Below are positions 24,355 to 32,064 of a stretch of DNA of 38,293 nucleotides, one piece after another. The DNA comes from Opitutia bacterium (GTDB lineage Bacteria; Verrucomicrobiota; Verrucomicrobiia; Opitutales; Opitutaceae). Position 1 is the stretch's first letter, and the number at the start of each line of letters is the position of its first letter. A model generated the notes under the pieces. The model was not told where the DNA came from and made no database searches. It worked only from the letters and a program-made list of their open reading frames with translations. Location: assembly GCA_947461205.1 (NCBI GenBank), contig CANHJG010000038.1, positions 1 to 38,293 of the forward strand, given 5' to 3'. Both the position numbers and the translations under genes were made by a program.

Positions 24355-25361
24355 GGTTTGCGGAAGAGGTAGTGGCTGACGAGCCATTCCTCGCCGGCGC
24401 GGTAGCCCCAGAGTTCGGCGCAGCTCAGGTAGAAGACGCGCCAATACGCCCACCACTTGGTCGCGTGTTCGGCGCCGTAGGTTTGGACGAAGAGGGGCAT
24501 GATTTCGGCGCGGTGCGCATCCATATTCTGGAGCCAATGCTCGGCGGTTTGCTGGTAGTGGCGGCCGTTGACCTTCCAGTCGGAGACGATTGTGAGGTCG
24601 TCCTGGAATTGGAGGAAAAGGTCGTGCGCGGGGATTTGGCCGCCGGTGAAGAAATAGCGGCTCATCCAGTCGGAGGCGTCGCGGGCGACGAAGTGGTAGC
24701 TGAGGCGGTGGTGGGTGAAGATGTGGGTGAAGAGCATCCCGCCGGGTTTGAGCCAGCGTGCGATGTTGGCGAAGAGCCGCTGGTAATTTTTGAGGTGCTC
24801 GAACATTTCGACCGACACGACGCGATCGAATTGGGCCGGGGCGGTGTCGAAGACGTTGATGTCGCAGGTGACGATGGTGAGGTTGGTGAGGCCGCGGCGC
24901 TTCGCTTCGGCGTCGATGTGCTCCTTTTGGGTGCGGGAGTTGGAGATGGCGGTGATGCGGGAGCGGGGAAAGCGCGCGGCGTTGTAGAGGCAGAGGGAGC
25001 CCCAGCCGCAGCCGAGTTCGAGGATCGCCTGGCCGTCGGCGAGTTGCGCGCGCTCGGCGTAGAGGGCGAGCATGGCGTCCTCGGCCTGGTCGAGGGTCTC
25101 GCGGCCGGTGGGATAGAGGCAGCCGGAGTATTTGAGGTTCCGCCCGAGGCAGAGCTGATAGAAGCGGGTGGGGACTTCGTAGTGCTGCTCGTTGGCGGCG
25201 GCGGTCTGTTCGGCGAGCGGGCGCGACTTGAGGTCGGCGACGTAGGCGGCGCGTTCGTAGACGGCGGACTCGTCGCGGAGGCGCTGGGCGAGCAGGCGGC
25301 GGATGCCGATGCGGAGGAGCCAGTCGGGGAGGAGGTTTTTTTCGAGGAGCGAGTCGATCAT
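24351..25361 (-). CDS. CFA-synthase-type SAM methyltransferase (second paralogue)
   Basis: 336 residues from the ATG at 25361; an upstream start at 25421 would read through the inverted repeat and is rejected. It shows NEQHYEVPTRFY (57-68), the entry to the CFA/mycolate methyltransferase fold, then the SAM motif I LELGCGWGS (114-122), motif ITAISNSRTQ, and the FDRVVSVEMFEHLKNYQ region. The C-terminal WWAYWRVFYLSCAELWGY is typical of the subgroup related to coclaurine N-methyltransferase rather than classical bacterial CFA synthase. It likely methylates an unsaturated acyl chain or another lipid. It follows the DUF1295 gene, a pairing seen in other bacteria (family memory), and is coupled to the RMDN-like gene. 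Confidence 0.85.
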   Translation of the reverse strand: MIDSLLEKNLLPDWLLRIGIRRLLAQRLRDESAVYERAAYVADLKSRPLAEQTAAANEQHYEVPTRFYQLCLGRNLKYSGCLYPTGRETLDQAEDAMLALYAERAQLADGQAILELGCGWGSLCLYNAARFPRSRITAISNSRTQKEHIDAEAKRRGLTNLTIVTCDINVFDTAPAQFDRVVSVEMFEHLKNYQRLFANIARWLKPGGMLFTHIFTHHRLSYHFVARDASDWMSRYFFTGGQIPAHDLFLQFQDDLTIVSDWKVNGRHYQQTAEHWLQNMDAHRAEIMPLFVQTYGAEHATKWWAYWRVFYLSCAELWGYRAGEEWLVSHYLFRKP

Positions 25362-25383
25362 TAGGCGGAAGTTGGCAGAGTCT

Positions 25384-25474
25384 TTCTCTTTCCTCTTTCT
25401 CTTTATCTTTCTCTCGGGCAAGCGCGGCTGCGGAGAGAAACTGACGAAAGAGAAAGATGAAGAGGAAAGAGAAA
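25384..25474. repeat. Intercistronic inverted repeat, copy 1
   Basis: A pyrimidine arm (25384-25413, TTCTCTTTCCTCTTTCTCTT...) is followed by a 27-base spacer and a purine arm (25441-25474, starting CTGACGAAAGAGAAAGATGA). The arms are near complements with a small bulge and would form a long A/G-C/U hairpin in the minus-strand transcript, between the DUF1295 and second methyltransferase genes. A homologous element lies exactly 900 bases further (26341). Confidence 0.85.
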
Positions 25475-25481
25475 TAAGCGG

Positions 25482-26279
25482 TTAGGAGGGAGGGAGCCGT
25501 TTCGGAAACCACGGGATGAAGGCGCTCGTGGTTTGTTGGTAGCGCCGGTAGGCGTCGCCGCGGCTGCGGAGGCTTTGTTCTTCGGTCATGGGAATGCCGG
25601 TGACGCGCAGGAGGAGATAGAGCATGCTCGCGGGGCCGACGATGGCGATCCAGCCGTAGGGTGAACCGAGGGCGAAGATGAAGAAGGCCACCCAGATGAG
25701 CCATTCGAAGAAATAGTTCGGGTGGCGGCTGAAGCGCCAGAGGCCGACGGCGCAGACCTGGCCTTGGTTCGCGGGGTTTTTCTTGAAGGCGGCGAGTTGG
25801 GCGTCGGCGAGGGCTTCGCCGCAGAGGGCGAGGAGCCAGAGGGCGGCGCCGGCGTATTCGAGCGGGTGGAGGGACGGGGTGGGATTGAGCGAGGCGAGGA
25901 GAAAGGCGGCGGCGAGGAGGACGACGGAGGCGGCCTGCATCTGAAAAAACCAAAACATTTTGGAGGCGAAGTTGGCGGCCCAGTCGCGGCGGAGTTGGAG
26001 GTAGCGGCCGTCCTCGGTGGGATGATGGCCGATGACGCGGAGGGCGAGGTGGGTGCCGAGGCGGAGGCTCCAGACGACGGCGAGGGCGGCGATGAGGGCG
26101 CGGCGCACGGGCCAGCCCGGCCCGGCCAAGGCGTAGAAGGCGGCGAGGGCGCCGAACGCGTAGGGCCAGGCGACGTCCACGATGCCGTAGTTGTCGAGGC
26201 GCCGCGCGACGAGATAGAGCAGAGCGAAGCCGGCGCAGAGCGCGGCGAGGGCGAGGAGGAGGAGGGTCGGGGCGGACAT
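25482..26279 (-). CDS. DUF1295 integral membrane protein (steroid 5-alpha-reductase-like fold)
   Basis: 265 residues with about six or seven hydrophobic segments. The C-terminal signature GLWRFSRHPNYFFEW, followed by the GIPMTEEQSLRSRGDAYRRYQQTTSAFIPW pattern (split: GIPMTEEQSLRSRGDAY and QQTTSAFIPWFP), is that of DUF1295, related to steroid 5-alpha reductases and isoprenylcysteine methyltransferases. Family members are thought to reduce C=C bonds with NADPH or to modify lipids in the membrane. It lies between two inverted-repeat elements within the lipid cluster, next to the CFA-type methyltransferase. One reading is that it reduces a methylene intermediate; this is an inference. Confidence 0.87.
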   Translation of the reverse strand: MSAPTLLLLALAALCAGFALLYLVARRLDNYGIVDVAWPYAFGALAAFYALAGPGWPVRRALIAALAVVWSLRLGTHLALRVIGHHPTEDGRYLQLRRDWAANFASKMFWFFQMQAASVVLLAAAFLLASLNPTPSLHPLEYAGAALWLLALCGEALADAQLAAFKKNPANQGQVCAVGLWRFSRHPNYFFEWLIWVAFFIFALGSPYGWIAIVGPASMLYLLLRVTGIPMTEEQSLRSRGDAYRRYQQTTSAFIPWFPKRLPPS

Positions 26280-26297
26280 GGAGGGCGGGTGTGATCG

Positions 26298-26374
26298 TTC
26301 TCTTTCCTCTTTCTCCTAATCTTTGTCCGGTCTGGCGGGACTGACGAAAGAGAACGATAAAGAGGAAAGAGAAA
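26298..26374. repeat. Intercistronic inverted repeat, copy 2
   Basis: The left arm TTCTCTTTCCTCTTTCTCCT... (26298-26327) and the right arm (26341-26374, starting CTGACGAAAGAGAACGATAA) are near complements. The right arm differs from copy 1 (25441-25474) at only two of 34 bases, and the left arms match at most positions. The element occupies the gap between the DUF1475-like gene and the DUF1295 gene. Confidence 0.85.
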
Positions 26375-26385
26375 GAGCGGGTCGC

Positions 26386-26790
26386 TCAGGCGAGCAGGTA
26401 GGTCGCGACGGAGAGGGCGGTGAGCGTGCCGGGGAGGGCGAGGCGGCCGGGTTGGCGGGCGGTGAAGACGGTGGTCAGGGCGTCGGGGGCGGCGGCGGAG
26501 ACGCGGAAAAGTTGGGCGAGCAGGTAGGCGGCGATGGCGAGATTGCCGAGGGCGATGAGGGAGAGGAACCAGAGGACGCGGGCGGCGAGGGATTGCTCTT
26601 TCCAGGCGACCCAGACGAAGAAGGCGACGAAGGCCCAGTAGGCGTCGAAGAGGGTGGCGATGACCCAGGGATCGCGGATCACGGCGCCGCGGGCGAAATC
26701 ACCGAGGGGCTGGTGCAGGCTCGCCCAGGTGGTCACGCCGATCATGGAGGCGAAGACGATGATGAAGAGGGCGCGGAGGAAGAGGATCAC
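26386..26790 (-). CDS. Small integral membrane protein, DUF1475-like
   Basis: 134 residues from a GTG at 26790. Longer forms starting at 26889 would run over the end of the methyltransferase gene and the REP-like palindrome in a non-hydrophobic frame. Four hydrophobic segments are seen: ILFLRALFIIVFASMIGVTTW, then DAYWAFVAFFVWVAWKE, VLWFLSLIALGNLAIAAYLLA and the C-terminal LTALSVATYLLA. The pattern TTWASLHQPLGDFARG with DPWVIATLFDAYWAFVAFFVWVAWKE (split) matches what I recall of DUF1475. No function is known. It sits in the lipid cluster where other bacteria have DUF2878 or similar membrane proteins. Confidence 0.6.
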   Translation of the reverse strand: MILFLRALFIIVFASMIGVTTWASLHQPLGDFARGAVIRDPWVIATLFDAYWAFVAFFVWVAWKEQSLAARVLWFLSLIALGNLAIAAYLLAQLFRVSAAAPDALTTVFTARQPGRLALPGTLTALSVATYLLA

Positions 26791-26803
26791 GGTGGAAGTG
26801 AGG

Positions 26804-26830
26804 AAATCGCCCGCAAGCGGGCTCCTACAG
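26804..26830. repeat. REP-like palindrome overlapping a stop codon
   Basis: On the minus strand the element reads TGTAGGAGCCCGCTTGCGGG then CGATTT. It has the perfect stem CCCGC-TT-GCGGG (26810-26821) and the GTAGGAGC head that is typical of REP sequences in Pseudomonas and other Gram-negatives. The TAG stop codon of the upstream methyltransferase gene (26825-26827) is part of the element, so the stop of that gene is supplied by the repeat. Confidence 0.7.
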
Positions 26831-28144
26831 CGAGAGGTTGTTGGCGCGGGTGTGGAGGGTGTGAACGACGGAGATGTTGCGCATCGCAAAGGCGGACTCG
26901 CAGTAGGCGAGGTAGTAGGTCCATTTGCGCATGAAGCGGTCGTCGAAGCCGAGGGCGCGGATCTGCTCGGTGCGGTGGCGGAAGTTGTCGTGCCAGAGGC
27001 GGAGGGTGCGGGCGTAGTCGTGGCCCAGGTCGTCGACGTGGTGGAGGACGAAGGCGCCGGTGCGGGCGAGGAGGTCGTTGACGCGGTTGAGCGAGAGGAG
27101 GAGCGAGCCGGGGAAAATGTGTTTTTGGATAAAGTCGACGCCGCGGCGGAATTCGTCGTAACGGGAATCCGGACACGTGATGAACTGGAGGGCGAGGAGG
27201 CCGTCGGGCTTGAGGACGCGGTCGAGCACGGCGGTGAATTCGGGGAGGAAGCGGTGGCCGATCGCCTCCATCATCTCGATGGAGACGACCTTGTCGTAGG
27301 TGCCGTCGAGGTCGCGGTAGTCGCGGAGCTGGACCTCGACGCGGTCGGCGAGGCCGGCGGCGGCGATGCGGGAACGGGCGAGGTCGTATTGCTGTTGGGA
27401 AATGGTGACGGTGGTGACGCGGCAGCCGTAGGTTTGGGCGGCGTGGAGGGACCAGCCGCCCCAGCCGGTGCCGATCTCGAGGACGTGGTCGGTGGGGACG
27501 AGACGGAGGGAGCGGCAGAGGGCGTCGTTTTTCTCGCGCTGGGCGTCTTCGAGCGAGAGGTGCGGCGAACCGGCGGGCCACTTCGCGGAGGAATACATCA
27601 TCGATGGGTCGAGGAAGAGCGCGAAGAAGTCGTTCGAAAGATCGTAGTGCTCGGCGATGTTGCGGCGGGCGGTTTCGCGGGTGTTGGGGCGCAGGAGGTG
27701 GCCGAGGCGATTGGTGTGGCGGAGGAGATTGAGGACAAGCGACTGGGCGTGTTTTTTGGCCGAGCCGGAGAGGGTGGGAGCGTCGTCGACGTTGAGGAGG
27801 AACCAGGCGATGACGGCGGCGAGGTGAGGGGTTTCCCAGTCGCCGTCGATGTAGGATTCGGCGAAACCGATGTCGCCGGAGAGCACGCATTTTTTGAAAA
27901 AGGCCTCGCGCTTCACGCGGAGATGGGCGGCGGCGGGGAGTCCGAGGGGCAGCGTGCGAGCGAGGGCGTCGGGGTGGGAGCCGATTTCGTGCGTGGTGCC
28001 GTCGGGGAGCTCCATCCGGAGGTGGCCGCGGGTCATGCCGGCAAAGGCGCGGAGGAGGGCGGCGCGGTAGAAACCGGGTTTGGCGCGCCCGGCGAAATCG
28101 GCGGTGGTGCTCGCGGTGGACGGGGCGGAGGGCTCGGAACTCAT
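26825..28144 (-). CDS. cfa: Cyclopropane-fatty-acyl-phospholipid synthase family methyltransferase
   Basis: 439 residues from ATG 28144, whose first bases overlap the DUF1365 stop (ATGA). The N-terminal lipid-binding part contains CVLSGDIGFAESYIDGDWE (86-104). The catalytic part has NIAEHYDLSNDFFALFLDP (162-180), MMYSSA, the SAM motif EIGTGWGG (223-230), and VVSIEMMEAIG, then DFIQKHIFPGS, with the expected bicarbonate and active-site environment of CFA synthases. The enzyme transfers a methyl or methylene group from SAM to a cis double bond of a membrane phospholipid. The FAD protein and DUF1365 genes upstream are the standard partners of this subgroup. The product may be cyclopropane, 10-methyl or furan-precursor fatty acid. 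Confidence 0.9.
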   Translation of the reverse strand: MSSEPSAPSTASTTADFAGRAKPGFYRAALLRAFAGMTRGHLRMELPDGTTHEIGSHPDALARTLPLGLPAAAHLRVKREAFFKKCVLSGDIGFAESYIDGDWETPHLAAVIAWFLLNVDDAPTLSGSAKKHAQSLVLNLLRHTNRLGHLLRPNTRETARRNIAEHYDLSNDFFALFLDPSMMYSSAKWPAGSPHLSLEDAQREKNDALCRSLRLVPTDHVLEIGTGWGGWSLHAAQTYGCRVTTVTISQQQYDLARSRIAAAGLADRVEVQLRDYRDLDGTYDKVVSIEMMEAIGHRFLPEFTAVLDRVLKPDGLLALQFITCPDSRYDEFRRGVDFIQKHIFPGSLLLSLNRVNDLLARTGAFVLHHVDDLGHDYARTLRLWHDNFRHRTEQIRALGFDDRFMRKWTYYLAYCESAFAMRNISVVHTLHTRANNLSL

Positions 28145-29115
28145 ACGGCGTCGGAAGGGTGGGGCGTGGAGAGGGCGGGAACGGCAGCGGAACGGGCGAT
28201 GGAGGAGTGGGGGCGGTAGAGGGCGCGTTGGTCGGCAGCGCGGGCGGATTTGGCGAACCAGGGCACGCGTTTCAACCAGAGAACGAAGGCGTGGCCGTGG
28301 ATCAGGCCGATGATGCGGAGGGTGAGGAGCGGATACTTTAGCGTGAACCACGCCAACCGGGCGCCGGTGAGCGCCCGCCGCGGACCGGTGAGCGTGCTGG
28401 TGAGCGTACGCTCGGCGCCGACGTAGTCGTCGATCTGGATCGAGAGATTTTCGGCGGGGGTGCGGAGGGTGAAATCGAAGGCGACGTCGACGTCGGAAAA
28501 GGGGGAGACGTAAAAGTGCTTGGGGGTGCGGAGGGTGAAGGTCGCGCCGGAGGCGAGGGCTTCGCCAGTGGAAGACGGAAAGTTGGAAGTTGAAGGAGCG
28601 GAAACGGAGATCGGAGCGGGGCGATCGGAGACGGGTGAGGGGCGGCGTGTCTCGGGGCCGAGGAAGTAGGGTTTCATTTCCTTGAAGGTGTTGGTCACCT
28701 CGGCGAGGGCCGCGACGGGGGCGCCGGCGCGGTCGTAGCAGAAATAAAACGAGACGGGGTTGAAGAGGTAGCCGAAGACGCGCGGGAGCGTGACGAGAAC
28801 GACGCGGCCGCCGGTGAGGTCGGTCCCGTGCGAGGCGAGGTGGGCGACGACGCGGGCTTTGAGGGAGGACGGGCGGGGCGTGGGCGGGGCGGCGGGGGTG
28901 GGGGCGTTGTGGACCGGTTCGCCGGTGGGCAGGAAATCGGCGTCGCGGAAGCTGTAGAGGTTGGCGCGATTGAACGAAAAGAGGCGGAAGCGGCGGTGCA
29001 GGGTCGCGAGTTCGTCGAGGTCGATGGCGAAAAGGAAGATCCGGTAGAGAAAGCGGTGCTGCCGCGGCGAAAATCGCGCGTGCAGGACGGAGCATTCGTA
29101 GAGACAGGAGTTCAT
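28141..29115 (-). CDS. DUF1365 protein
   Basis: 324 residues. It begins MNSCLYECSVLHARFSPRQH, the standard start of DUF1365, followed by FLYRIFLFAIDLDEL, then GYLFNPVSFYFCYD and EVTNTFKEMKPYFL, and HFYVSPFSDVDVAFDF. The family is almost always encoded between an FAD amine-oxidase-like gene and a CFA synthase gene, as here, and is presumed to take part in fatty acid modification; no reaction has been shown from sequence. Residues about 155-190 (ETRRPSPVSDRPAPISVSAP, then STSNFPSSTGEALASG) are a Ser/Pro-rich insertion encoded by short repeats, not seen in the core family pattern. Confidence 0.88.
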   Translation of the reverse strand: MNSCLYECSVLHARFSPRQHRFLYRIFLFAIDLDELATLHRRFRLFSFNRANLYSFRDADFLPTGEPVHNAPTPAAPPTPRPSSLKARVVAHLASHGTDLTGGRVVLVTLPRVFGYLFNPVSFYFCYDRAGAPVAALAEVTNTFKEMKPYFLGPETRRPSPVSDRPAPISVSAPSTSNFPSSTGEALASGATFTLRTPKHFYVSPFSDVDVAFDFTLRTPAENLSIQIDDYVGAERTLTSTLTGPRRALTGARLAWFTLKYPLLTLRIIGLIHGHAFVLWLKRVPWFAKSARAADQRALYRPHSSIARSAAVPALSTPHPSDAV

Positions 29116-29387
29116 TGGGCCGGAAAAGGGCGGGCGAACCGGGTGCTACGTTCGGGGCAGCGGGGTGGATGCCGGAGAGCCACGCGGGGAAGCGGCGTGG
29201 CGGGCGCGCGGCGCGGGCCATCCGGGGGGCGCGCGGCGTTCGGATTCGGGGCGGACGGACATCGCGAGAAGCAACGCAGGTTGGCGGCCCCGGAGCAAGC
29301 TTGTGGCAGGATGGGGCGAGCACGCTCGAAGCGGCCAAGCGGCGGCCATAAAAAACCGCAGAGGGCGAGGACCGGGCTCCCGGTGCG
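29116..29387. other. Intergenic spacer between the FAD protein and DUF1365 genes
   Basis: 272 bases with no convincing gene on either strand. It is long for an otherwise tightly packed cluster and could hold a second promoter for the DUF1365-cfa part. No repeat, terminator or promoter is clearly visible. Confidence 0.5.
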
Positions 29388-30713
29388 CTACGCGGCCCAG
29401 GGATCGCGGTCGAGGAGCTGGCCGCTGAGGCGGACGGCGCTGAGGAGACCGTCTTCGTGGAAGCCGTAGCGCTGCCAGGCCCCGGCAAAATAGGTGTGGG
29501 TCGTGCCGCGGGCATTTTGGTTGAGCGCGGGAATTTCGGCCTGGGCCCGGACGGCGCCGAGGCTGAAGAGCGGGTGTTCGTAGTGGATACGGCGAAGGAC
29601 GTGCTGCGGGGCGATGGACTCCGGCCGGTTGATCGTCACGAAGTAGTTTTGGCGGTCGGAGACGCCCTGGAGTTTGTTCATCCAGTAGTGGGTCGCGGTG
29701 GAGACGGGCGCCGGGGCCTCGTCACGAGGCGGAGATCCCGGGCCGCCCACCGCGGTGCCGCGAGCGATCTCGTAGTTCCAGGCGGACCAGGCGAGTTGGG
29801 TCCGCGGCATGACGGAGGCGTCGGTGTGGAGTGTCGCGACGTTGGGCTGATAGTGAAATTCGGCGAGGAGGCGCGATTCGTCAGGGGTGGGGTTGACGAG
29901 GAGGCGGAGGGCCTGGTCGCCGTGGCAGGCGAGAATGACGTGGTCGAAATTCTGCGCCTCGCCGGTGGAGGTCATCACGGTGATGCCGCGGGGCGTGCGG
30001 ATGACGCGGGTGGCGGCTTGGCGGAGGCAAATGCGGTCGCGGAAGGGGACCGTGATTTTTTCGACGTAGGTTTTGGCGCCGCCGTCGACGGTCCACCATT
30101 GGTGCTGCGTGGAGAGGCCGAGGAAGCCGTGGTTGTGGAAGAAGCGGAGGAGCGAGGTCGCGGGAAACGCGAGCATCTGGTCGGGCGGGGTGCTCCAGAC
30201 GGCGGAGCTCATCGGCACGAGGTAGAGTTGGAAAAAATCGTCGCCGTAGGCGCGGCGCTTGACGTAGTCGCCGAGGGTTTCGTTTTGGGTGGCGGGGTCG
30301 TGGAGGGCGGCGACGGCTTCGGTGTTGAAACGGTTGATCGCGGCGAGCATCCGGTAAAAACGGGGCCGAAAGAGATTGCGGCGCTGGGCGAAGAGGTGGT
30401 TCAGCGACGAGCCGGCAAACTCGAGGCCGGTGTCGGCGTGACGCACGCTAAACGACATGTCGGTCTTTTTGATCGGGACGGCGAGCTGGGTGAAGAGGCG
30501 CGTGAGGTGCGGGTAGGTCACCTGGTTGAACACCATGAAGCCGGTGTCGATGGGCACGGGGCGCCCGGTGCCGGGTTCGGCGGCGGTGACGGTGTGGGTG
30601 TGGCCGCCGGCGTAGTCGTTTTGCTCGAAGAGCGTGAGGGCGAAGTGGCGCTGGAGAAAATGGGCGCAGCCGAGTCCGGCGATACCGGTGCCGATGATGG
30701 CGAGGGAGGGCAT
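29388..30713 (-). CDS. FAD-dependent amine-oxidase-like oxidoreductase of the DUF1365/CFA cluster
   Basis: 441 residues, starting with the FAD-binding Rossmann motif SLAIIGTGIAGLGCAHFL (GxGxxG at 8-13) and the acidic strand end FEQNDYAGGHTHTV. The substrate side shows DTGFMVFNQVTYPHLTRLF, then MSSAVWSTPPDQMLAFPA, WWTVDGGAKTYVEKI and the C-terminal FAGAWQRYGFHEDGLLSAVR. This is the conserved 'NAD/FAD-dependent oxidoreductase' found beside DUF1365 and CFA genes in many bacteria. It is thought to oxidise or reduce the methylated acyl chain. It starts 97 bases after the desaturase terminator, so a promoter of its own is expected there. Confidence 0.88.
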   Translation of the reverse strand: MPSLAIIGTGIAGLGCAHFLQRHFALTLFEQNDYAGGHTHTVTAAEPGTGRPVPIDTGFMVFNQVTYPHLTRLFTQLAVPIKKTDMSFSVRHADTGLEFAGSSLNHLFAQRRNLFRPRFYRMLAAINRFNTEAVAALHDPATQNETLGDYVKRRAYGDDFFQLYLVPMSSAVWSTPPDQMLAFPATSLLRFFHNHGFLGLSTQHQWWTVDGGAKTYVEKITVPFRDRICLRQAATRVIRTPRGITVMTSTGEAQNFDHVILACHGDQALRLLVNPTPDESRLLAEFHYQPNVATLHTDASVMPRTQLAWSAWNYEIARGTAVGGPGSPPRDEAPAPVSTATHYWMNKLQGVSDRQNYFVTINRPESIAPQHVLRRIHYEHPLFSLGAVRAQAEIPALNQNARGTTHTYFAGAWQRYGFHEDGLLSAVRLSGQLLDRDPWAA

Positions 30714-30809
30714 GAGGCGGAAAAGAGAGGGGGGCCGGGAAAAATGAGAGACGGAGGGACCGCGCGAGGGTTGCCGGGCTCTTCCGTCCGGGGCGCGCGG
30801 GCGCGGACG

Positions 30810-30838
30810 AAAAAAGGGCCGGTCGTGGCGACCGGCCC
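30810..30838 (-). terminator. Intrinsic terminator after the desaturase gene
   Basis: GGGCCGGTCG (30816-30825), a three-base loop, and CGACCGGCCC (30829-30838) form a perfect 10-base stem. On the minus strand it is followed directly by six T residues (30815-30810). It lies 24 bases after the desaturase stop and separates that gene from the FAD-protein operon. Confidence 0.9.
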
Positions 30839-30861
30839 GTTGCGGCGACCGCGCAGCGCGG

Positions 30862-32064
30862 TTAGGGGCTTTCGGCGGAGGCCGCCGGCAGGTTTTTTTT
30901 CGCCATATTGTGGGTTTCCTCGGTCACGTCGCGGTGGATGGCGGGACTGTTGGCTTTTGGGGGGACGGTGGTCTGGGCGGCGGCGGCGGTCGCGACGGCG
31001 AAGGCGGCGGCGGCGGGGACGACTTTTTTGAGCGAGGCGAACTCGGGATGGACGAGCGCGGCGCGCTGGGCGGCGGCGACGGAAGCGACGTGTTCGGCGC
31101 GGGTGCCCTCGTCGAGGACTGATTGGGGGACGGGTTTGAGGCCCCAGATGAATCCGGTGTAGGAGAGAATTTTCAGGCCGTAGTAGGTCGGATCGATTTC
31201 CCACCAATAGAATCCGTTGCGCGTGCTGCTCTGGTAGCGGTGGTGGTTGTTGTGCCAGCCTTCGCCGAGCGTGATGAAGGCGAGGAGGGCGCTGTTGCGC
31301 GAATCGTCTTTGGTTTTGAAGCGGCGCTTGCCCATGAGGTGGGCCATAGAATTGATGCAACCCGTGCCGTGGAAGAGGACGGTGGTGCTGATGAAAAAGC
31401 CCCAGACCAGCATCTGCCAGCGCGTGGTGCCGAGGGCCGGGGCGTGGAGTTCGAGCAGCCAGCCGCCGCCGAAGAGGGAGAGCGCGAAGAGCACTGGCAC
31501 GACGAGATCAAAGCGGTTGAGCCAGACGAGCTCGGGAAATTTCGCGAGGTCCTTGATCTTGGAGTAATCGGTCGGAAAGTTGCGGCGGCTCGTGATCCAG
31601 CCGATATGCGACCACCAGAAACCGTGGACGTGCGGGGAGTGGGCGTCTTCGGGATCGTCGGAGTGGAGGTGGTGATGGCGGTGGTGGTAGGCCCACCAGA
31701 GGGAGCCGCGTTGGACCGTGGTGCCGGCGAAGAGGGCGAGCAGGAACTGGCCCGTGCGCGACGTACTGTAGGTCTTGTGGGAGAAGTAGCGGTGGTGAAC
31801 ACCGGTCACGGCGAACATCCGGACAAAATAGAGGGCGAGGGCGGTCCCGATGGCGACGGGGCTGACGCCGACCCAGAACGCCGCGAGGCAGCCGGCGTGG
31901 AGGAAGACGAAGGGCATGACGCGGACCCAGTCGACCTTGTCGGGCTCGGCGCGCATCTTGTCGGCGCCGTCCGGACAGTAGTCCGAGTCGATCCATTGGC
32001 TGAGGGCGGTCGAGGCGCGGCGAAACGCGGAGACGGGTGCGGGTGAAGTGGCGGAGACAGACAT
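30862..32064 (-). CDS. Acyl-CoA/acyl-lipid delta-9-type fatty acid desaturase
   Basis: 400 residues from the ATG at 32064; an upstream start at 32196 would add a sequence without family character. The three His boxes of membrane di-iron desaturases are present: HHRYFSH (90-96), HHRHHH (127-132, followed by LHSDDPEDAHSPH) and HNNHH (271-275). Hydrophobic pairs lie around 47-85, 105-120 and 186-232. It would place a cis double bond into a saturated acyl chain, the substrate needed by the CFA-type enzymes encoded next. The C-terminal 80 residues (after SVLDEGTRAEHVASVAAAQR) form an Ala-rich extension not seen in short bacterial homologues. A strong terminator ends this unit. Confidence 0.92.
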   Translation of the reverse strand: MSVSATSPAPVSAFRRASTALSQWIDSDYCPDGADKMRAEPDKVDWVRVMPFVFLHAGCLAAFWVGVSPVAIGTALALYFVRMFAVTGVHHRYFSHKTYSTSRTGQFLLALFAGTTVQRGSLWWAYHHRHHHLHSDDPEDAHSPHVHGFWWSHIGWITSRRNFPTDYSKIKDLAKFPELVWLNRFDLVVPVLFALSLFGGGWLLELHAPALGTTRWQMLVWGFFISTTVLFHGTGCINSMAHLMGKRRFKTKDDSRNSALLAFITLGEGWHNNHHRYQSSTRNGFYWWEIDPTYYGLKILSYTGFIWGLKPVPQSVLDEGTRAEHVASVAAAQRAALVHPEFASLKKVVPAAAAFAVATAAAAQTTVPPKANSPAIHRDVTEETHNMAKKNLPAASAESP

